Shown here one piece after another: positions 19,320-29,922 of a stretch of DNA of 64,000 nt. Each line of letters begins with the position of its first letter. Position 1 is the first letter of the stretch. Made by a program: the position numbers and the translations under genes. The notes under the pieces are model-generated. The model made no database searches. It saw only the letters and a program-made list of their open reading frames with translations, and was not told the origin of the DNA. Source of the stretch: SAR86 cluster bacterium (GTDB taxonomy: Bacteria > Pseudomonadota > Gammaproteobacteria > Magnimaribacterales > Magnimaribacteraceae); contig JADHSF010000002.1 in the NCBI GenBank assembly GCA_016777005.1, forward strand, positions 1-64,000. The letters are read 5' to 3'.

Positions 19320-20417
19320 TTGAGCAAATTAGAAAAATTTGAAGTAGATTGCTTAGTTATCGGAGGAGGAGTCTCTGGCATTGCCATTGCAAGAGAACTT
19401 TCATCTAAATTTGATAATATTTTTTTAATTGAAAGAAATAATCAAATTGCTCAAGAAACATCTAGCAGAAACTCTGAGGTAATACATGCTGGAATGTATT
19501 ACGATCAAGGTTCTTTAAAATCAAAGCTTTGCCTTAAAGGTAAAGAGCTACTTTATGATTATCTCAAGGAGAGAAAGATCGAGTTTAATCGTTGTGGAAA
19601 ATATATAGTCTCTACATCGGATAAAGAATCAGAAAAACTAAATACTGTTTATGAAAATGGCATGGCATGTGGCGTTGATGATTTAACGTATGATGATTCA
19701 TTGAAATCGAAATATCCCTTCCTAAGATACAACGAATCTATTTTTTCTCCATCTACTGGAATTTTTGACAGCCATTCCTTCATACACTCATTGAGTAGAG
19801 ACTTTCAGAGCCAAGGTGGGAACATACTGCTCGGTAATGAAACTTTAGATGTAACTCAGTCTAAGAATGGCTTTGAGATTCTGGTTGAAGATAAAAATAC
19901 TAGTCATAAATTCCTGGTTATTTCTAAAGTGTTAGTTAACTCGGCTGGTCTCAATGCAGTCCATATTGCAAATCTTATTAATGATGCAAACAATTATGAA
20001 GAAGAATATGTAAAAGGTGAGTATTACACATACCAGGGTAAGGAAAAATTGGGTAGCCTCATTTACCCCACACCAACTGAAAATAGTTTAGGTCTTCATG
20101 CGACAATTGATTTGGGCAAGGGAATAAGATTTGGACCTTCCGCTTTTGTCGTTGATGAGATTGATTACAGTCTCTCAAAAGATCAAAAATTAAATTTTGT
20201 TGAAGCTGTACAGACTTATTGGCCTGGAATAAAAGAGGAAGATCTTACTCCTGGTTACTCTGGTATTAGACCGAAGCTCAAGGGTATAAATGACTTTGTA
20301 GTAGATTCTGGTGGAGTAAGTAATGCTCAGTATGTAAATGTCCTTGGTTATGCCTCTCCAGGTTTAACATCTTCTTTGGCATTGGCTATAGAAGTCTCAA
20401 ACAGAATAGACATCTAG
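19320..20417 (+). CDS. FAD-dependent oxidoreductase, L-2-hydroxyglutarate oxidase (LhgO)-like
   Basis: DCLVIGGGVSGIAIARELSSKF, SSRNSEVIHAGMYYDQGSLKSKLCLKGKELLYDY, GYSGIRPKL; TTG start. Confidence 0.85.
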   Translation: MSKLEKFEVDCLVIGGGVSGIAIARELSSKFDNIFLIERNNQIAQETSSRNSEVIHAGMYYDQGSLKSKLCLKGKELLYDYLKERKIEFNRCGKYIVSTSDKESEKLNTVYENGMACGVDDLTYDDSLKSKYPFLRYNESIFSPSTGIFDSHSFIHSLSRDFQSQGGNILLGNETLDVTQSKNGFEILVEDKNTSHKFLVISKVLVNSAGLNAVHIANLINDANNYEEEYVKGEYYTYQGKEKLGSLIYPTPTENSLGLHATIDLGKGIRFGPSAFVVDEIDYSLSKDQKLNFVEAVQTYWPGIKEEDLTPGYSGIRPKLKGINDFVVDSGGVSNAQYVNVLGYASPGLTSSLALAIEVSNRIDI

Positions 20418-21293
20418 CTATCTTAAGCCCGATCCAACCTTAATATTGGACCATAAGATTTCATTATCCTCAGCGCTGATAAATTCATATCTTGCTGTAT
20501 TGCCATCAATAGTCATTCTAAGATAACCCGGAGTCTCAATATTGAACTTACCCTTATCAGTTTCTAGCGGAGAGCCTCCTGGCAGGGCTCCTGTTGCGCT
20601 TATAAGTTGAAGCGTTTTCTTATGATCACCTTCATCAGCCAACACATGGTTATGTCCTGCTATGTAAATATCAAAAGTTCCAAAAACATAGTTTTCCAAG
20701 AAAATAGCTAGTTGAGGGTTTGCTCTATCTCTATCACCTGAACTAAATAATGGATGATGAGCTACAGCGATAGAAAACTCACATTGATCTTTCATTCTCT
20801 CAACTTCTTCCGCAAGCCATTTAACCTGACTGCCTCTTTTATAAAAATAATACAACTTATCAAAAATAGTTGTATCTAGAGCAAAAAAGCATAATTGACC
20901 AAACTGCTTGGTATAGAAATTACTAGGGTGATAAATAGAAGGGTAATCTTTTGCAACTTCTAAATAGACAGCAGGGTCGCCTTTGTAGTCATGGTTGCCA
21001 ACAGTGAGATAAAAAGGAATCTCTGTCTCAAGAAATGGCTTGAAGGGGGTTAGAAAACTATCTTGTAGTTCTGGATCATTAATAGATTGAACGCCCAGTT
21101 GCGTGATATCACCCAGATGCCAAACCATCGAACAGTCAGAATTAGCCAAAGCCTCAACGACCATTGCTTGAGTTGGATTCACCTCACCGGCATCCCCCAC
21201 AAAGCAATAAATATCTGATTCATTTGAGGTTATAGGTTGAATGACTGCTATTGAGATTATCAGTAGCAGGGTTCTAAAAGATTTTATTTTCAT
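20418..21293 (-). CDS. Secreted metallophosphoesterase (purple acid phosphatase-like)
   Basis: Signal peptide; CFVGDAGEV, HLGDITQLG, VGNHDYKG, HHPLFSSG, AGHNHV. Confidence 0.88.
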   Translation of the reverse strand: MKIKSFRTLLLIISIAVIQPITSNESDIYCFVGDAGEVNPTQAMVVEALANSDCSMVWHLGDITQLGVQSINDPELQDSFLTPFKPFLETEIPFYLTVGNHDYKGDPAVYLEVAKDYPSIYHPSNFYTKQFGQLCFFALDTTIFDKLYYFYKRGSQVKWLAEEVERMKDQCEFSIAVAHHPLFSSGDRDRANPQLAIFLENYVFGTFDIYIAGHNHVLADEGDHKKTLQLISATGALPGGSPLETDKGKFNIETPGYLRMTIDGNTARYEFISAEDNEILWSNIKVGSGLR

Positions 21294-21733
21294 GAAATTA
21301 GTAATTCTCTTTTGTTCTTCTGTTCAGTGTCTTTGTAAGATATTTGAACATGGAAGTCAGGTGAAGGAAGAGAGCTTTCACCATTCTTAGGCCATTCAAA
21401 GATCGATACTGATTTTAACTCTTTTAAGTATTCGTCTATACCAATTTCTTCGAGTTCAATGGGCTCAGAGATTCTATACAAGTCAAAGTGGAATACTTTG
21501 TGGCTTTTAGTTTCATGTATTTCTACAAGATTATAAGTTGGGCTTTTAACTAATTCTTCGTAATTGAACCCTTTAAGAATTCCTTTTGTGAAGGTTGTCT
21601 TTCCTGCACCAAGTTCACCCTCTAAAAAAATGACAATAGACCTATCAGCTTTAATTTCTCTAATCTCTATGGCCAGTTCTTCCCCTACTGACATTGTTTC
21701 ATCTTCGTTAGAGGTGACTATAACTCTACTCAT
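21290..21733 (-). CDS. tsaE: tRNA t6A biosynthesis ATPase TsaE
   Basis: IFLEGELGAGKTTFTKGILKGFNYEELVKSPTYNLVE, FHFDLYRI. Confidence 0.95.
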   Translation of the reverse strand: MSRVIVTSNEDETMSVGEELAIEIREIKADRSIVIFLEGELGAGKTTFTKGILKGFNYEELVKSPTYNLVEIHETKSHKVFHFDLYRISEPIELEEIGIDEYLKELKSVSIFEWPKNGESSLPSPDFHVQISYKDTEQKNKRELLIS

Positions 21734-23240
21734 ATTTTAGAATTATCCTAAGCTCTTCAATGACATCGCTAGGAGTAAGTCCTGCTTCTCCTACCTCTAA
21801 AGAGGCTAAATCTGCAGCTTTAGCATGTAAATCAACTCCAGCTTCAGTGGCATCTTTCAAGCTTAAACCTTGTGCCAATAAACCGGCTATGACTCCAGTA
21901 AGCACATCACCCATACCGCCAGTAGCCATTCCCGGGTTACCCGCATCACAAAGACCCCACTTTTGAATATTATTAGTTTTATAACAGACAATACTTCCCG
22001 ATCCTTTAAGAACTACAGTGGCATTAAATTTTTGTTGGATTTTAGCTGCAGCAGTAAATCTATCTGATTCAATAGTTGCAACATCTGTATTGAGTAATCT
22101 AGCCGCCTCTCCAGGATGAGGGGTTAGAATCAATTTTCTTGGTAACTTGCTAGATAGTTTTAGTTTGCTTAGAAGATTAAGGGCATCGGCATCCATAATA
22201 ACTGCAACATCTCTTTTTTCAGCTTCCCAAAACACTCTCTGGACCATTTGTTCTGACCAAGCGGATTGACCTAAACCAGGGCCAATTGCAATAACATTTG
22301 GCTTGAGAAGATACTGTTCTAAGTCTTGTCCTGAATTAACACCAATGACCATTACCTCAGGACAAGAGACTAAACTTGCGCTCACATGATCTGGTCTGGT
22401 GGCCAAACTAGTTAATCCTGCTCCAGAATATACTGCAGCTTTAGACGATAGTATTCCTGCTCCTCCAAGACCAGTATCTCCACCTATAACAACCACGTGT
22501 CCGAAATGTCCTTTATGACTATCCTGTTCTCTGTAAACAACTTTATCTATTTTATCTTCATGACTAATGAGTGAAGATGTGGAAGCCACATTAGAAAAAA
22601 TTTTGCTCGGTATATCTAGCTCTGAATAAATTATATCTCCAGAAACTTTTTTCCCAACTGAAGTAAAACAACCTCTCTTGTTGGCAACAAAAGTTGCAGT
22701 GATATCTGCAAAGACACACACATCATTCACGCTTCCTGTATCCGGATTCACACCTGAAGGTATATCAAGGGATACCACTGGTGATTTAATTCCAAGTTGA
22801 TTAATTGCCAAAATAGAGTCTTTTATATTCTTTCTTAGGATCCCTTTTAGCCCGGTTCCTATTAATGCATCTACAATAACCGCGTTATTAGATACTTTAA
22901 GTTTCCCAACAGATTTAGTTGTTATAACCTTAACTTTTGACTCTTTCATCTCTAGAAAAGCTTTTTTAGATACTCCCTTTAATTCACTAGCAGAATTGCT
23001 CATCACTATAGTGACTTGAAGGCCAAATTCTTTTGCATAACTTCCTAAAAGGAATCCATCTCCAGAATTCTTTCCTTTGGAGCAGAAGATAATTAATTCA
23101 TCTAATGGAGAGAATTCTCTGAGAATTACATCTAAAGAAAACTCAGCAGCTATTTGCATTAAAGAGTACCCAGAGATATCTTTTTCTTTTATTGCAAGGT
23201 TATCTATTTTTCTTGTTTCGCTGGCAGTATATAGTTTCAT
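21726..23240 (-). CDS. nnrD: Bifunctional NAD(P)H-hydrate epimerase / ADP-dependent dehydratase
   Basis: N-terminal YjeF_N (KNSGDGFLLGSYAKEFG, DALIGTGLKG) and C-terminal carbohydrate-kinase-like (LTPHPGEAARLL, GNPGMATGGMGDVLTGVI). Confidence 0.95.
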   Translation of the reverse strand: MKLYTASETRKIDNLAIKEKDISGYSLMQIAAEFSLDVILREFSPLDELIIFCSKGKNSGDGFLLGSYAKEFGLQVTIVMSNSASELKGVSKKAFLEMKESKVKVITTKSVGKLKVSNNAVIVDALIGTGLKGILRKNIKDSILAINQLGIKSPVVSLDIPSGVNPDTGSVNDVCVFADITATFVANKRGCFTSVGKKVSGDIIYSELDIPSKIFSNVASTSSLISHEDKIDKVVYREQDSHKGHFGHVVVIGGDTGLGGAGILSSKAAVYSGAGLTSLATRPDHVSASLVSCPEVMVIGVNSGQDLEQYLLKPNVIAIGPGLGQSAWSEQMVQRVFWEAEKRDVAVIMDADALNLLSKLKLSSKLPRKLILTPHPGEAARLLNTDVATIESDRFTAAAKIQQKFNATVVLKGSGSIVCYKTNNIQKWGLCDAGNPGMATGGMGDVLTGVIAGLLAQGLSLKDATEAGVDLHAKAADLASLEVGEAGLTPSDVIEELRIILKYE

Positions 23241-23303
23241 TTCTAGCTTAGGATTTGTGTTAGAAAATTATATCTCTACGATAGGCACTCTACTAATTTA
23301 ATA

Positions 23304-24380
23304 ATGAATAATTTACTCACAGAAGATATAAATCTAAATTTGTCATATCAAATTAAGCGGTGGGCCAAAGATTTTGGCTTTAGTTCTGTGGGTATAACAG
23401 ACGTTAATCTTTCTGATGATCAGCGGTATTTAGATAAATGGTTGGAAAATGGATATCAAGGAGAAATGACCTATTTAGAAAGAAATAATTCTAAAAGGGA
23501 ATTTCCTAATGAGTTGGTAGAGGGTACTAGAAGAATCATTTCTGTGACTATGAATTATTTACCAGAAGGTTATAACGGCAGAGAACTCTTAGACCGTGAC
23601 AATCAAGCATTTGTTTCTGGATATGCCAGAGGCAGGGATTATCACAAATTAATGAGATCTAGATTAAAGAAACTAGCAGAAAAGATTAAAGAACATTCGT
23701 CTCATTCCAATAGAGTATTCGTTGATAGCGCTCCAGTTTTAGAAAAAGCTATCGCTCAGAAGGCAGGGTTAGGATGGATTGGAAAAAATACATTACTTTT
23801 GAATAAGAATTCAGGGTCATATTTTTTTCTTGGAGAGATTTACACCGATCTAGAGTTAGCAATTGATAAGCCGAATACTGAAAACCATTGCGGCTCTTGC
23901 ACATCCTGCATCGATATTTGTCCAACTAATGCCTTTGTAGGGCCCAATCAACTTGATGCCAGAAAATGTATTTCTTATCTCACCATTGAATATAAAGGCT
24001 CAATTCCTGAAGATCTAAGATCAAAAATGGGAAATAGAATTTTTGGATGTGATGATTGTCAGATATTCTGTCCATGGAATAAATTCACTCACTATACGGA
24101 TGAAGAAGATTTTTTACCTAGACACCAACTTGACAATATTGAGCTTTGTGAGTTATTTATCTGGAGTGAAGAGGACTTTTTAAGTAAAACAGAAGGGTCT
24201 CCAATTCGAAGAGCAGGTTACGAATCATGGCTACGGAACATAGCTATTGCATTAGGTAATGCAACTTATTCAAAAAAAATTCTTGAGGTTTTAAGTTTTC
24301 GTCAAGACTCTTCTTCAGCGATTGTAAAAGAGCATGTAAACTGGGCAATACAAGAACAACTAAGGAAATCAAATGAGTGA
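23304..24380 (+). CDS. queG: Epoxyqueuosine reductase
   Basis: Ferredoxin cluster CGSCTSCIDICPTNAF and CDDCQIFCPWN; YARGRDYHKLMRSRLKKL. Confidence 0.96.
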   Translation: MNNLLTEDINLNLSYQIKRWAKDFGFSSVGITDVNLSDDQRYLDKWLENGYQGEMTYLERNNSKREFPNELVEGTRRIISVTMNYLPEGYNGRELLDRDNQAFVSGYARGRDYHKLMRSRLKKLAEKIKEHSSHSNRVFVDSAPVLEKAIAQKAGLGWIGKNTLLLNKNSGSYFFLGEIYTDLELAIDKPNTENHCGSCTSCIDICPTNAFVGPNQLDARKCISYLTIEYKGSIPEDLRSKMGNRIFGCDDCQIFCPWNKFTHYTDEEDFLPRHQLDNIELCELFIWSEEDFLSKTEGSPIRRAGYESWLRNIAIALGNATYSKKILEVLSFRQDSSSAIVKEHVNWAIQEQLRKSNE

Positions 24381-25386
24381 TATTGAAATAAGGCTTGAAC
24401 CTCAAGATGAATTCAATCATGAGCCAGATGACGCTTCTAATTATAACGAAAGCATGTACTTCAATGTTTTTGATCATGAAAAGAAGATGGGCGGATGGTT
24501 CAGGTTAGGAAACCGACCGAATGAAGGCTATGCGGAAATGACTTGTTGTATATATCTTCCAGATGGAAGGATAGGTTTCATGTTTGGTAGACCAGAAATT
24601 TCTACAAATGAATTTTTTGATGCAGGAGGAATGAAATTTGAAGTTTTAGAGCCTTTCAAAAGCCTGAGAGTAAAGTACAAAGGAAAGATATTGCTTCTTG
24701 ATAATCCAAAAGATATGTTAAATCCTAGTAAGGCATTTAAGGAAAATCCGAGAGTTGAATGTGAAGCTGATATTAATATCAATGGTATATCCCCAATGTT
24801 TGGAGGACAGGCGGTTAGAAAAGATGGTACTTCTCTAGAAACAGACCCAGAGAAAAGTTTTTCAAAAGCGCATTACGAACAACATACATCTGGAAAAGGA
24901 ACGATAAAAGTTAATGGCGAAGAGTGGACCATTGATGGTCTTGGTCTTAGAGATAAAAGTTGGGGCCCTAGGTACTGGCAGGCCATTGAATGGTACAGAT
25001 GGCTAACAATAAATATAAATGACGAGATTGGTTTTATGTTTAGCATCGTCCATCAGAGTGAGGATTCAGAAAGAAGAGGTGGCATAGTCCTTAAAGATGG
25101 TAAATATGAATCTATAAAAGATTGTAAAATCGATACCCAATACAATGATGATAATTTCCAGAAAACATTTACTGCCTGGGCAAGAACAGATCATGAAGAA
25201 TACGAAGTTAAAGGAAAGGTTTTATCTTTGATCCCATTAAGAAATAGAAGAAATACCCCTGATGGAGATAGTCTCGTTACAAGAATTACGGAAGGAATGA
25301 CTGAATATACTTATAACGGAATAGTGGGCTATGGAATGTCTGAATATTTAGATCAAGTTGTAGATGGTAAACCTATTGGCCCATGA
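24373..25386 (+). CDS. Conserved hypothetical protein (DUF7064/7065-like)
   Basis: 337 aa ORF; WTIDGLGLRDKSWGPRYWQAIEWYRWLTININDEIGFMFSIVH; family assignment from memory only. Confidence 0.6.
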   Translation: MSDIEIRLEPQDEFNHEPDDASNYNESMYFNVFDHEKKMGGWFRLGNRPNEGYAEMTCCIYLPDGRIGFMFGRPEISTNEFFDAGGMKFEVLEPFKSLRVKYKGKILLLDNPKDMLNPSKAFKENPRVECEADININGISPMFGGQAVRKDGTSLETDPEKSFSKAHYEQHTSGKGTIKVNGEEWTIDGLGLRDKSWGPRYWQAIEWYRWLTININDEIGFMFSIVHQSEDSERRGGIVLKDGKYESIKDCKIDTQYNDDNFQKTFTAWARTDHEEYEVKGKVLSLIPLRNRRNTPDGDSLVTRITEGMTEYTYNGIVGYGMSEYLDQVVDGKPIGP

Positions 25387-25390
25387 GACT

Positions 25391-26377
25391 ATGAAGATAA
25401 GTGTTGTTGATCAGTCTCCTATCTTTTCTAACTCAAGTGCTAATAAGGCCATTAAGGAAACAAGAGAGCTTGCAAAGTACTGCGATTCACTAGGTTTAAC
25501 CCGTTTTTGGTTGGCCGAACACCATGGCTCAACATCTTTTGCCGGCTGTTCTCCTGAAGTATTAATTCCGAGTCTAGCTTCAGAAACTGAATCGATCAGG
25601 ATAGGTTCTGGTGGCGTTATGTTAATGCATTACAGTCCCTATAAAGTTGCAGAAAATTTCCGATTATTAGAATCACTTTTTCCTAATAGAATTGATCTTG
25701 GCCTCGGAAGAGCTCCAGGTAGTGATGCTTTTCAAGCAGGCGCTCTGGCATATGGCTCAAAAACGACTGGGCCTGAATTCTTCGCAACTAAGATGAATGA
25801 CTTAAAATCATTCTTGGAAGGAACTGTTTCTTCAACTGAATCCTTTGAGTCCGTAAATGTAACTCCAGGACTAGGAGAGCTTCCTGAGGTCTGGCTATTA
25901 GTTTCATCTAGACAGGGGGCGGAGTATGCAGCTCACTTTGGACTACCAATGTCTTTGGCTTATTTCATTGATCCTTCATGTATAGATTTAGCCGAGGTGT
26001 ATAGAGATAACTTTCAACCTTCTATCTTTTCTAAAGAGCCTAAGATTAGTGTGGGAGTCTTTTCGATATGTGCTGATACGGATAATGAAGCAGAGGAATT
26101 ATCTTTGAGTGCTGCGGCTTGGAGACAAAATTCACAAAAAGGAATTTTTGGATCTTTCCCTACACTACAAGAGGCTAAAGAATCCGTAAATGGTGATTTG
26201 ATAGCAACTAATGACAATAGGACTTTTATTGGGGCACCACAAACAGTCAGGCAAAAGCTCCAACCTATCTTGGATAAAGTTGCGCCAGAGGAATTAAAAG
26301 TAATTACAATTTGCGAACCTTTATCTGCAAGAGTCAGATCATATGATTTAATCAAACAATCTTTTGCTCTTAATTAA
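25391..26377 (+). CDS. LLM class (luciferase-like) flavin-dependent oxidoreductase
   Basis: MKISVVDQSPIF, RFWLAEHHGSTSFAGCSPEVLI, RIGSGGVMLMHYSPYKVAENFRLLESLFPNRIDLGLGRAPGSD; true start likely 25391, not 25364. Confidence 0.93.
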   Translation: MKISVVDQSPIFSNSSANKAIKETRELAKYCDSLGLTRFWLAEHHGSTSFAGCSPEVLIPSLASETESIRIGSGGVMLMHYSPYKVAENFRLLESLFPNRIDLGLGRAPGSDAFQAGALAYGSKTTGPEFFATKMNDLKSFLEGTVSSTESFESVNVTPGLGELPEVWLLVSSRQGAEYAAHFGLPMSLAYFIDPSCIDLAEVYRDNFQPSIFSKEPKISVGVFSICADTDNEAEELSLSAAAWRQNSQKGIFGSFPTLQEAKESVNGDLIATNDNRTFIGAPQTVRQKLQPILDKVAPEELKVITICEPLSARVRSYDLIKQSFALN

Positions 26378-26392
26378 CTAAACAGGAAATAA

Positions 26393-27628
26393 ATGGAATT
26401 AATTAAATCTCGTATTCTGAGTGAAGGAAGTATTTGGCATATCGGTAGTCTGAGCGCAGTTTATTTATCTCAAGGCCTCTCGGGAGGAACTTTATTTGCA
26501 TTAACAACCTATCTAGTTTCGATTGGTGCTTCTGTTTCTGATATCTCTTTATTATTGTCGATCACAATGATCCCTTGGACCTTGAAAGTTTTTATGGGTC
26601 CTATCATTGATTCTTTTACTCTAAGTCGTTTTGGGCGTAGAAGGTTCTGGATCTTGATAAGCCAAGTAGCAATGATGTTAGCTTTACTTCCATTAATATT
26701 TATTGAAGTGAAGTCGGTAAACCTCACTCTCATTGCCTTATTAACTCTTCATAATACATTTGTAGCTATTTCAGATATTTCTATAGATGCTCTTGCAGCA
26801 GATAGCCTGAAGGAGGATCAGCTGGCAAATGCTAATGGTTTTATGTGGGGTAGTAAAACTTTAGGTAGAGGTACTGGCATGGCTTTAGCTACTTTTGTTT
26901 TTTATGGCTATGGAGTAAACGAAGCATTCTTTCTGCTCATATTATTAATGTCTTTTATTTTCTTGTTTCCTTTATTTTCTAAAGAACTTTCTTATAAGGC
27001 TGGATTTCAATCTGAGTCTTATAAAAATAGACTGACATTAAAAGAGTTGATTACTGGTGTAAGTCAAAGCCTCTTTAATATGAGTGCCTTGGCGGCGATG
27101 ACCTTTATGATTTTCTCTAATATAGGCTATGGTATTTTTGATGTTATCTATAACGAGTTTTACATAGAAGTTTTAGGTTGGTCTGGAGAGGAGATAGGTT
27201 ATTTAAGGCCTATTGGCATGTGGCTTGGAGGCTTGCTGGGTTTATCGGCAGGAGTTTTAGCTTTTTATTTTGGAAAACGTTTTCTCTTACTCTTTTTTAT
27301 AACCTGCCAGGCATTTATATTTTTGGCTGTTAGTAGTTTTACTGCAGATACTCCCGACTCTCTGAGTACTATTGCTATTATTGGTATTGACGCCGTAGAT
27401 GCGGGATGGTCAGTTTTGATATTTTCAATTTTAATGGCCCTTTGCACTTCGAATACAAGTGCAACAAACTTTGGAATATTCATGGGATTTGGCAATATCT
27501 CTATGCTAATTGGCAATAATATCGCACCTCTTGTTTTAGATTCCGGAGACTATGGTTTTGCTTTCATAGTAGCAGCCTTATCCCTTATTCCATGTTTGTT
27601 AACTGGATACTATTTAACTAGATCTTAG
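26393..27628 (+). CDS. MFS transporter (AmpG/PAT-like)
   Basis: ~12 hydrophobic segments; PWTLKVFMGPIIDSFTLSRFGRRRFWIL, ISDISIDALAADSLKEDQLANANGFMWGSKTLGRGTG. Confidence 0.85.
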   Translation: MELIKSRILSEGSIWHIGSLSAVYLSQGLSGGTLFALTTYLVSIGASVSDISLLLSITMIPWTLKVFMGPIIDSFTLSRFGRRRFWILISQVAMMLALLPLIFIEVKSVNLTLIALLTLHNTFVAISDISIDALAADSLKEDQLANANGFMWGSKTLGRGTGMALATFVFYGYGVNEAFFLLILLMSFIFLFPLFSKELSYKAGFQSESYKNRLTLKELITGVSQSLFNMSALAAMTFMIFSNIGYGIFDVIYNEFYIEVLGWSGEEIGYLRPIGMWLGGLLGLSAGVLAFYFGKRFLLLFFITCQAFIFLAVSSFTADTPDSLSTIAIIGIDAVDAGWSVLIFSILMALCTSNTSATNFGIFMGFGNISMLIGNNIAPLVLDSGDYGFAFIVAALSLIPCLLTGYYLTRS

Positions 27629-29919
27629 TTAAACTTTCTTTTATCAAATTTTACTAGAAGATTTGGAAAGAGAAAGAAGTCTATAAGAAGAGCAACTATA
27701 AAAGCAATAATAGAAAATTGAGCAAAATCATGAAGTGGAATGAAATTAACTAAATGCAATACTGCAAAGCCCATCGATAGAACAGCTGTCATGATTATTA
27801 AAGCGAAGCCAACCGCTTCAAAAGAAAAATAGATAGCTTCTTCTGGACTTTTGCCCAGTTCTTTTCTTGCCAAGTCATATTTACTAAGTAAATGTACTGT
27901 AAAATCTACAATTATTCCTAAAGTAGACCCCATACCTACGGCAACCATGAAGCTGACTTGTCCATTCAGGATTGCCCAGACTCCAAAAGCACTTCCAATT
28001 GGTAAAATATTTGGAAAAGAAGAAAGAAGGCCAAACAGAGTCGAACGAAAGAAAAAACCAAGAATAAGCGTAATGATAGAGAGGCCAATTGCGACACCTG
28101 TGATTAAAGATTCAACAATAACCTTATTCATGTGTGAAAAGACCACTCTAAATCCTGCCGGTTCTGAAATAATAGAATTTAATCCATTTTCATCTAAGTA
28201 AGCATTAACTTTTTGGTTGAATGCCAGATACTCATTCCCTGTCATATCCTTTAGAGTTGCTGCTATTTTTGTAGAGCCTCTATCCTGACTAATAGAACTA
28301 TTCATATCTAGACCCATCGGAAGGGACATTTCATAAAAGAATAGATATTGAGAAGATAGCTCTTGATCATCAGGTATGACTTTCCAATTTAGGTCATCGC
28401 CGTGCATGCTTTTATTGAGTGTTTTCATTGTTCTCGCTAGAGAAGTTACATGATTTACTTCATCCTGCTCCTCTAACCAAAGAGAGAACTGATCTATAAA
28501 TCTCAGAAATTGAGGATTTGATACACTGCCGTTTTGAGAATCCGCCCTGAAGCTTACTGGAAATGTAACACCTAGTTTTTCATCAAGCCATAAAGTATCT
28601 GGGCTGAAAGAACTGTATCTATCAGAATACATTTGTGTTGGATTATCGTCTAATTCATTTAATGGTATTAATGAAATAAGAAATAAACTCATTGCTGGCA
28701 CCAGCCAAATAAAAGTCTTTCCTTTAGAGAGACTAAATACAGCTATTTTTTTTGCAAATCTTGTTTGAGTTTCGGTTGATTGAGGTATTTTAACTTTTAA
28801 AAATGAGATTATTGGTGCAACAAAAAATATCGTGAAGACAAATGCCAAAAACACTCCTACCGAAATTCCATTACCTAAATCTCTTAGTGGTGCAACTTCT
28901 AAGATATTAAAAGATAAGAAACCTATACAGGTTGTTATGGTGGTTAAGAAGAGAGGTTGAAGATTTAATTCAAGGCTTCTCATCATAGATTCTTCTGTTG
29001 TCTTGCCTTGAGTTCGCTGTTGAAAATAGATACTGAATAAATGGACACAATCCGCTAGTGCGAGAGTGATAATGAGTATTGGAAAAACTATCACCATTTG
29101 ATTAAGTGCATTTTCCATCAATCCAATTGATCCAAATGTAGAACCTATTGTGAGAAAAACAACCGCAACAGTCGCTATCACTGCAGCTAGACTTCTTAAA
29201 AGGAAGAAGACAGATAAGAAGATTAGTAAAAGCATTAGAGGCAAAACTATAGGCACTTCTGCTTGGACCATTTTTGGACTTATGTATTCTTGGTAGGGAT
29301 TACCCGTTAGCCTGATATCGAGTTGAGGATAATCCAATTTTGCTTCATCAAGGAATTCAAGAATAAATTCAACGGTAGTAATTAGATTTGCTTCTTTATT
29401 TGGCTGAGGGGGGTCAATAACAATACTTATAATTGTGGTCTGTTTGTCTTCAGAGACAAGGAATCCGTAAATTGCTTCTTCACTCTCTACCAATTTTTCT
29501 TTTTCTTTAATAATCTTTTCACTTAGAGAAAGTGCATTTTCAACAAAAGGTCCAACTAACAAATCATCTTCTACTGATTTCACATAAGAGTAATTAGTAA
29601 GACTATCAACCCTAATTGAGAATGGAGTTGCCCATGATTTTTTTGTTAATTCTTCAATTAAATTGAGAGTTTCTTTTTTAAAAATTGATTCACCCTTACC
29701 ATTAATAGCAATAACCATATTATCTGTTGGAAGGAAGGTCTCATCTATATCTGTGTTAAGAGCAGTAGCAGGGTGATTTTCTGGAAAAAAAGTTTCCATA
29801 TCGGGATTGAAAGTAAGTTGAGTCACTCCCTGGGTGAGGCCAACAAACAATAGCATGCTAAATAGTATTGAAATAACTCGATATTTAATTATCCAAGATG
29901 CAATTAAAGTTTTGCTCAT
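27625..29919 (-). CDS. RND superfamily exporter (MMPL-like)
   Basis: 764 aa, two 5-6 TM blocks; ALADCVHLFSIYFQQRTQGKTTEESMMRSLELNLQPLFLTTITTCIGFLSF and GSTLGIIVDFTVHLLSKYDLARK. Confidence 0.9.
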   Translation of the reverse strand: MSKTLIASWIIKYRVISILFSMLLFVGLTQGVTQLTFNPDMETFFPENHPATALNTDIDETFLPTDNMVIAINGKGESIFKKETLNLIEELTKKSWATPFSIRVDSLTNYSYVKSVEDDLLVGPFVENALSLSEKIIKEKEKLVESEEAIYGFLVSEDKQTTIISIVIDPPQPNKEANLITTVEFILEFLDEAKLDYPQLDIRLTGNPYQEYISPKMVQAEVPIVLPLMLLLIFLSVFFLLRSLAAVIATVAVVFLTIGSTFGSIGLMENALNQMVIVFPILIITLALADCVHLFSIYFQQRTQGKTTEESMMRSLELNLQPLFLTTITTCIGFLSFNILEVAPLRDLGNGISVGVFLAFVFTIFFVAPIISFLKVKIPQSTETQTRFAKKIAVFSLSKGKTFIWLVPAMSLFLISLIPLNELDDNPTQMYSDRYSSFSPDTLWLDEKLGVTFPVSFRADSQNGSVSNPQFLRFIDQFSLWLEEQDEVNHVTSLARTMKTLNKSMHGDDLNWKVIPDDQELSSQYLFFYEMSLPMGLDMNSSISQDRGSTKIAATLKDMTGNEYLAFNQKVNAYLDENGLNSIISEPAGFRVVFSHMNKVIVESLITGVAIGLSIITLILGFFFRSTLFGLLSSFPNILPIGSAFGVWAILNGQVSFMVAVGMGSTLGIIVDFTVHLLSKYDLARKELGKSPEEAIYFSFEAVGFALIIMTAVLSMGFAVLHLVNFIPLHDFAQFSIIAFIVALLIDFFLFPNLLVKFDKRKFN

Positions 29920-29922
29920 TCC

